A DNA stretch of 64,000 nt from Stercorarius parasiticus (Eukaryota > Chordata > Aves > Charadriiformes > Stercorariidae), in the NCBI GenBank assembly GCA_013396915.1, contig VWZL01000442.1:186364-250363 (forward strand), given 5' to 3'. The translations under genes were made by a program, and so were the position numbers. Of the stretch, positions 59,793 to 64,000 are shown piece by piece. The notes beneath the pieces were generated by a model. It was not told the origin of the DNA, ran no database searches, and saw only the letters and a list, made by a program, of their open reading frames with translations. Position 1 is the first letter of the stretch; each line of letters opens with the position of its first letter.

Positions 59793-61487
59793 ATGTTTCC
59801 CTACATCTCTTCTATTGCTCTCTCCTTCCACATTCTGAAATCACTTTATGAAAGAGAGATCAATATCATTTTCTCTTCTCTTTCTGTGGGCTCTGTGGCA
59901 AGTTCAGATCCCACAAACTCTCTTGAAGTTTTTGACTGTTTAAGCCAATTACCCAAAGATTCTTGTTCTGAGGCGTGCTCCCTGAAATTGTCTCTTGCTG
60001 ACAACCTTGTTTATTTCTCCAAACCCCAGTTATATTGTGCCTCCAAAAAGCATTATTCAAACTCCTTGAACTGTTCTCTTCCCTATCCATGTTGTCCCGG
60101 CTTCCATTTGTTTTTCTTGTCTTTTCCTAACCTCTGCCTTTAATGTTCCTCACACCAGCAGGAAGGAGTGAAGGTGAAGGATGATGTCTGAATTAATGGC
60201 AACTTGAAGATTATTCCTTAAGAATGCTGTGAAAAAGACTTGCTCAAAGGATGAAATACAGAACCTGGAAGATGGATTTAAGTGACAGGCTCCAACTTTT
60301 ATGGAGAATGATGGTTTCCCTAGCCTTTCATATAATGAAATGGGTTTTTTTGTGGAAAAACTGTTAAAAACAAAAGACGTAATCTTCAGATATCTTCTTA
60401 ATTGAGCTATGCAGTCCAGGCAGTTATTGAGATTCTCTGAATGCAGGGAATATGTTGAAAAAGATGTCAGATTTGTTTAGGTCTATGACTAAAGGTCTGT
60501 TTACCCTCTTTTTTCTAAAAATCCAAATGCTAAACCTTACTGAACAATATCCCACTGTGGTTTCATTTGGATGGGTCTGTAATCAAGTTTACATTGTTAT
60601 TTAATAACTAGTATAAATTTCAAAATTTTTATGTCTATTTGTTCTTTTTTGTCTATTTGAAAAATTACTTTCTGTGCCTTTGAAATACTAGTAGGATGAA
60701 ACAATGCATTAAAAAAAGAGGTGTAGGTCTCTGATAGGCAGGAAGAGAGCCAAGGAGTGCAGAAAAATATGCCTCCATATGTTGCTCTGACAGTGACAAG
60801 ATCCTGGCACCTCTTTGCACATGTTTCCCTCCATCTTCATTCCAAGACAGTGTGAACTTCTCTGCTGAATGTTGCAATTGTCAGTACAAAACCGTTGGTA
60901 ATGGCCAGCAGAAACAATTATGACTATAGGAACCCATCTACTGGCAGTTGCAATGTTATTTACAGTACATTACAATTTAATTAAACATCTGCTTGCATTT
61001 ATCCCTAAACAAAAGGACTGTCAATGTTGTGTCCTGATAAAATTAAACATGAATGCAGGGATGAAAAGAGATTCTGTGCCATCCTCATAATAAAAATATG
61101 TGCAAACTGACTCTGTTTAAATAAACTTTTACCACTGGCTTATCACATACCTTGAGTCTCTTATGGGAAGAGATCATGTAGCCACAACAACTGACACTTG
61201 GGGAAGATTAACAGGGAAGACAATTTAGTATCTAAATCCTAAAATGGGAGAAATTCTTTCATATTTTTAACAAGTAATTTTATTGTATATTAAACTGTCA
61301 AAAGGGATCATATTTTGGCATTACGATTTTGATAATGCTATAGCTCCAGTGTACTAAACTTTCTGGAATACACCTACGCTTAAGACAAACTACTAAGAGT
61401 AAAGACATTATGATTCATTGATTACTATTGGATTTTGTGAAAGCATAATATGGCACAGGATTTATTATTTTTATATGCCATGCATTC

Positions 61488-61492
61488 ACTGG
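61488..61492. repeat. Target-site duplication, left copy (ACTGG)
   Basis: Exact match to 62,052-62,056. It directly borders the TG start of the LTR. Confidence 0.75.
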
Positions 61493-61613
61493 TGTCATGG
61501 TTTGGGCTGGGTTGGCCAATGACAAGACAGCAGATGCTCTCCCCTACCTCTTGCTCCAAGGAGAGGAAGAAAAGACATAATGAGATTTATGAGTTTAGAA
61601 AAAAATAAACTAA

Positions 61614-61619
61614 TTTAAT
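61614..61619 (-). terminator. ATTAAA polyadenylation signal in LTR
   Basis: TTTAAT on the plus strand, about 235 bases from the TATA box in sense order, as in the other LTR copies. Confidence 0.55.
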
Positions 61620-61850
61620 GAAATGTTAAGAATAAAATAAAAAGGGAAATAACGAAAGAGATACAATATATGCAAATCTGTATCAAGCTCCCAGGGAGAT
61701 GTCACCAGCATGCACTGGGGAAGTCCCTGACTGAACTCAGTGACAAATGGGAACTGGATTCTAGGTAACAGACAGGGTCCTCCTCAGACATCGGTCATTG
61801 ACAAAAGAGAGCCATTGAAGAAGAAGAAACCCAGAACCTTTGATCCCTCA

Positions 61851-61860
61851 GCTTTTATAC
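61851..61860 (-). promoter_or_regulatory. TATA box of the LTR U3
   Basis: GCTTTTATAC reads GTATAAAAGC on the minus strand, a good TATA match. Confidence 0.65.
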
Positions 61861-62051
61861 TGAGCATGGCAGATGGGATGGAATAACCTATTGGTCAGTT
61901 TGGGTCACTTGTCCACTCCTCCCTACAGGTGCGACCCCTCCATGGGGTAAATAACCCAGTCAGCTGACCCTGGTTGCCACAGCAACAAGTATAAGCAAGA
62001 GCCTCTCTCACTGAACAGCAAGTTGTCTCTGCTCCACCCCAAACCAGGATA

Positions 62052-62056
62052 ACTGG
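62052..62056. repeat. Target-site duplication, right copy (ACTGG)
   Basis: Exact match to 61,488-61,492. It directly borders the right end of the LTR. Confidence 0.75.
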
Positions 62057-63214
62057 TAATCTCAAGAGGCAGTTGTGTTTGGAAGTAACTTTTGGGTAGT
62101 GAAGTTTGTAGTTATTAAAAAGTAATTATATGCTACAATCAGACATGATTGTTCTCAAATTTTTTGTTCTAAAAAATAGTAGAAATTGGGTAATACTGTA
62201 TGTGACAAAAAATGCTTTTGTCTTTTTAATAGTATTATGCCCCCTGAATAGAGATCTATGTCTATAAATGTATACGTGTGTGCACATGTGTGTGTGCTTG
62301 TTTAAATACAAAACATCTGAGCTATTAATTTAAATTAGCCAAGAAATTTCTGGTTTGGTAAGATTTTTTCAGAACAAGACTATCTTTTTACAGGTATTTG
62401 GAACATATTTGTCTTGTTGGTCAGGCAGGCAGGCAGCAGAAAGGAACTCACTTGAGCATGGAGGCACATCTAAGGACAGACAACCGCAGCAAGAACAGCA
62501 GAGGAACATGGCATATATGAATACTTTGCCAGCCAATACTCAGCTTGGCTTTATGGAATCATGACAATGAGCTGCTTTTCACCAAGGACGTTTTAAAATT
62601 TACAAGTATGATTTCAGCTGAGTTCCTAACTTAGGTTTAATGAGATCTTCAGCATATTTGACCCATCTCTTGGTTTCAGGTGGTGAGCACTGCATCATGA
62701 ACTAGCTTCTTCTGGCTAGCAAGGTCTTTATTTTATTACAGGCTAGGAAGTTTTGCTGACTGATAAGAGGGATTCATATTCAGGAGACATTTGAAACTCT
62801 CCAGAATCAGGAGACTCTAGGGAAGAATGCAGATAGCCCATCATCACACATCACCTGGTTTGGGTGCCAGGTAGTCTTACTTTAAGCATGCCACTGGGGG
62901 CTGTGGGGAGGGAGGTAGGAAAATAATTTGCATTTATAGAAGCATTTTTTCTTCCTTTTTCATGAAGGTATATCGTAGTTCTCAAGAGAATATGTTACAG
63001 TATCGGAATTGTAATCTAAGCAAAGAGAAATGTTTCTGATAAATTAAAAAATTCCAAAGTAAAAGCAAGAACATTTGGTGCATATTAAAGCTGAAGAGGA
63101 AATTCAAACTGTAACTGGGGGATGACTCCAACATGTGGTTGAGGTGATTGTCATAGATGGAGTGATACACTTCACTCATAAGAAAGAAGTGGCAATCTAT
63201 CTATTGACATAAAA
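62057..63214. other. Unique sequence between two LTR-like blocks
   Basis: No gene is seen. A TG-rich microsatellite is at 62,274-62,299. A short GGCA repeat lies near 62,423-62,435. Confidence 0.55.
62274..62299. repeat. TG/CA microsatellite, interrupted
   Basis: GTGTGTGCACATGTGTGTGTG, in effect a short interrupted TG repeat. It is probably variable in length. Confidence 0.75.
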
Positions 63215-63280
63215 CAGTGATTTAACAAAATTTGATAGTAGATGTGACAGCAGTTTAACAAGATTCGATGGCGAAGTACA
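63215..63280. repeat. Diverged 33-base tandem duplication
   Basis: The unit starting CAGTGATTTAACAAAATTTG is followed by CAGCAGTTTAACAAGATTCG, and the similarity runs for about 33 bases each. It sits at the left end of the LTR-like block. Confidence 0.65.
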
Positions 63281-63288
63281 CTTGGTTA

Positions 63289-63294
63289 TTTATT
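63289..63294 (-). terminator. AATAAA polyadenylation signal in LTR-like block
   Basis: TTTATT on the plus strand reads AATAAA on the minus strand. Confidence 0.5.
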
Positions 63295-63473
63295 GCATAG
63301 GGAACTGGGTCAGAAAAAACTTTCAGGGGGACCCTCCTGTTAAGTCACGAGATTCAGGAAGGACCCCCTTACTTTCTAAACTCCTCCTCAGAGAGTTGGT
63401 GTGGCTGGATCCAGTCCTAGTCCTGGACTTGGTCAATGGTTTATTTTTAAAGGATTATATGTGCCAAATCAAT

Positions 63474-63483
63474 CCTTTATATC
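63474..63483 (-). promoter_or_regulatory. TATA-type box in LTR-like block
   Basis: CCTTTATATC reads GATATAAAGG on the minus strand, upstream in sense order of the AATAAA signal. Confidence 0.5.
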
Positions 63484-63835
63484 ACTTAGCTAAGATTTCA
63501 AAGTTTATCAAGCTATTAGTCACTTACCGAGGATCTGTTGCAGCAAGGAATCTCTCAACCTTAAGGAGTAAGCTTGAGGAGCCGTCCCTACTATAGGGGA
63601 GATCCTGGTGCGCAGCCTGCTGCTGTGCAGGAGAGCTCAAAGGGCTCTTGGGCTACTTATGGGGTAATATGATTGTCTCATAGTCATATTTACATAATGA
63701 TTGTAGTTATTAGTTTCTTCCAAATTTAGCTTCAGTCAGGCATTGACCAGCACTGTGGTCAGGTGAGTGCATTGCCATAAATTAGCCCTTGGCTATTGTG
63801 CAATCTGTCTCCCCCAAATCCACTTTGACCAGATG

Positions 63836-64000
63836 CATCCATCATGACTGTCATTGGTAGTTATTGCTTGAGCAGGGTTACAGGAAAAGGTCAGGTTGGG
63901 GATGGGGGGGAGAACACCATCACAGCACTCCATAACAATGCTGACATGATTGGTGCTAGTGCAAGCGTATGTGAGGAACTGTCTTTTGACGCATCTTTGC
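63836..64000. other. Right edge, unassigned
   Basis: Short unassigned sequence with a G7 run near 63,904-63,911. It may be host DNA or further retroviral sequence if the block to its left extends past 63,831. Confidence 0.5.

Larger units (their letters stand above)
53811..61492. other. Unique AT-rich sequence, no gene seen
   Basis: Nearly 8 kb without recognised genes. Open frames of up to 123 codons (plus 55,459-55,830; plus 59,793-60,143; minus 57,727-58,068) have no visible domain. Small structures are a perfect hairpin at 54,984-55,010, an A15 run at 57,428-57,442 and an A/C-rich tract at 59,738-59,792. Confidence 0.5.
61493..62051 (-). mobile_element. Solo LTR with 5-bp target duplication, minus strand
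   Basis: The block opens TGTCATGGTTTGGGCTGGG and ends CCCCAAACCAGGATA. It is flanked by exact copies of ACTGG (61,488-61,492 and 62,052-62,056), the 5-base target duplication expected of an ERVL or ERV-like insertion. It differs from the 25- and 46-kb copies over most of its length but shares the ends and the TTGGTCAGTTTGGGTCA block, so it is a related subfamily. On the minus strand it has a TATAAAA box and an ATTAAA signal. The last base pair of the terminal CA has changed to TA. There is no internal sequence, so it is a solo LTR. Open frames inside are not genes. Confidence 0.85.
63215..63831 (-). mobile_element. Probable ERV LTR, minus strand, boundaries uncertain
   Basis: The sequence resembles a repeat I associate with bird endogenous retroviruses, although I cannot search a library. 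Supporting features: on the minus strand a TATA-type box (63,474-63,483) is followed about 185 bases downstream by AATAAA (63,289-63,294), the same architecture as in the three other LTRs. Possible ends are TGACAGCAG at 63,245 and TTGACCA at 63,831, bordered by matching GATG (63,241-63,244 and 63,832-63,835). A diverged 33-base tandem copy extends to the left of 63,245, which argues that element sequence may start earlier. Retroviral genes are not seen. Confidence 0.55.

Noticed and set aside
1..64000. tRNA, rRNA, CRISPR array, prokaryotic operon or intact retrovirus
   Set aside because: I saw no cloverleaf with box A/B, no rRNA block, no spaced repeat array and no run of retroviral genes. 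The window is vertebrate-type non-coding DNA.

Overview
The window looks like bird genomic DNA: AT-rich, intron-like or intergenic, with low repeat density and no protein-coding gene I can recognise. The bird assignment rests on the repeats. There are four decayed CR1 LINE fragments, two of them with recognisable terminal octamers of the ATTCTATG type. There are also several solo-LTR-like blocks of a kind common in bird genomes: they open TGTCATGGTTT or similar, close near CCAGGACA, and carry a TATA box and an ATTAAA signal on the minus strand. Apart from a 143-codon frame that is itself CR1 sequence, the longest open frames are about 100-134 codons, lack recognisable domains and often lie antisense to repeats. 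I treat almost all of them as chance.

Layout. 1-16.7 kb is mostly unique sequence with a G-quadruplex motif (489-513), an AT microsatellite (976-1033), a short unidentified minus-strand open stretch (about 1.04-1.34 kb), several stretches with the texture of conserved non-coding DNA (about 6.4, 7.1-7.5, 10.0-10.5 and 11.3-11.5 kb), and a three-copy E-box tandem repeat at 7.84 kb. A CR1 fragment on the minus strand lies at 16.68-17.11 kb. 17-25 kb is unique apart from simple repeats. A solo LTR (minus) is at 25.06-25.62 kb and a CR1 fragment on the plus strand at 28.88-29.40 kb. From 29.4 to 38.5 kb there is unique sequence with two moderately GC-richer blocks (30.4-31.3 and 34.9-36.3 kb) that I cannot identify. 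An old CR1 remnant is at about 38.55-38.80 kb. From 40.7 to 44.3 kb there are four plus-strand segments, each flanked by a good splice acceptor and donor; their reading frames do not join, so a non-coding spliced RNA is the best guess if they are real. A second LTR of the 25-kb type lies at 46.12-46.72 kb, a longer CR1 fragment (minus) at 53.09-53.81 kb, a related solo LTR with an intact 5-bp target duplication at 61.49-62.05 kb, and a further ERV-LTR-like block from about 63.2 kb towards the right edge.

How the parts relate. All four LTR-like blocks point to the minus strand, and the splice-site cluster points to the plus strand. That fits the known tendency of LTRs in introns to lie antisense to the host transcript, but the count is small. 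I see no operon, CRISPR, tRNA, rRNA or intact mobile element, and nothing that amounts to a new biological system. The most checkable points are the candidate exons, the target-site duplications, the perfect short hairpins and the candidate conserved elements.
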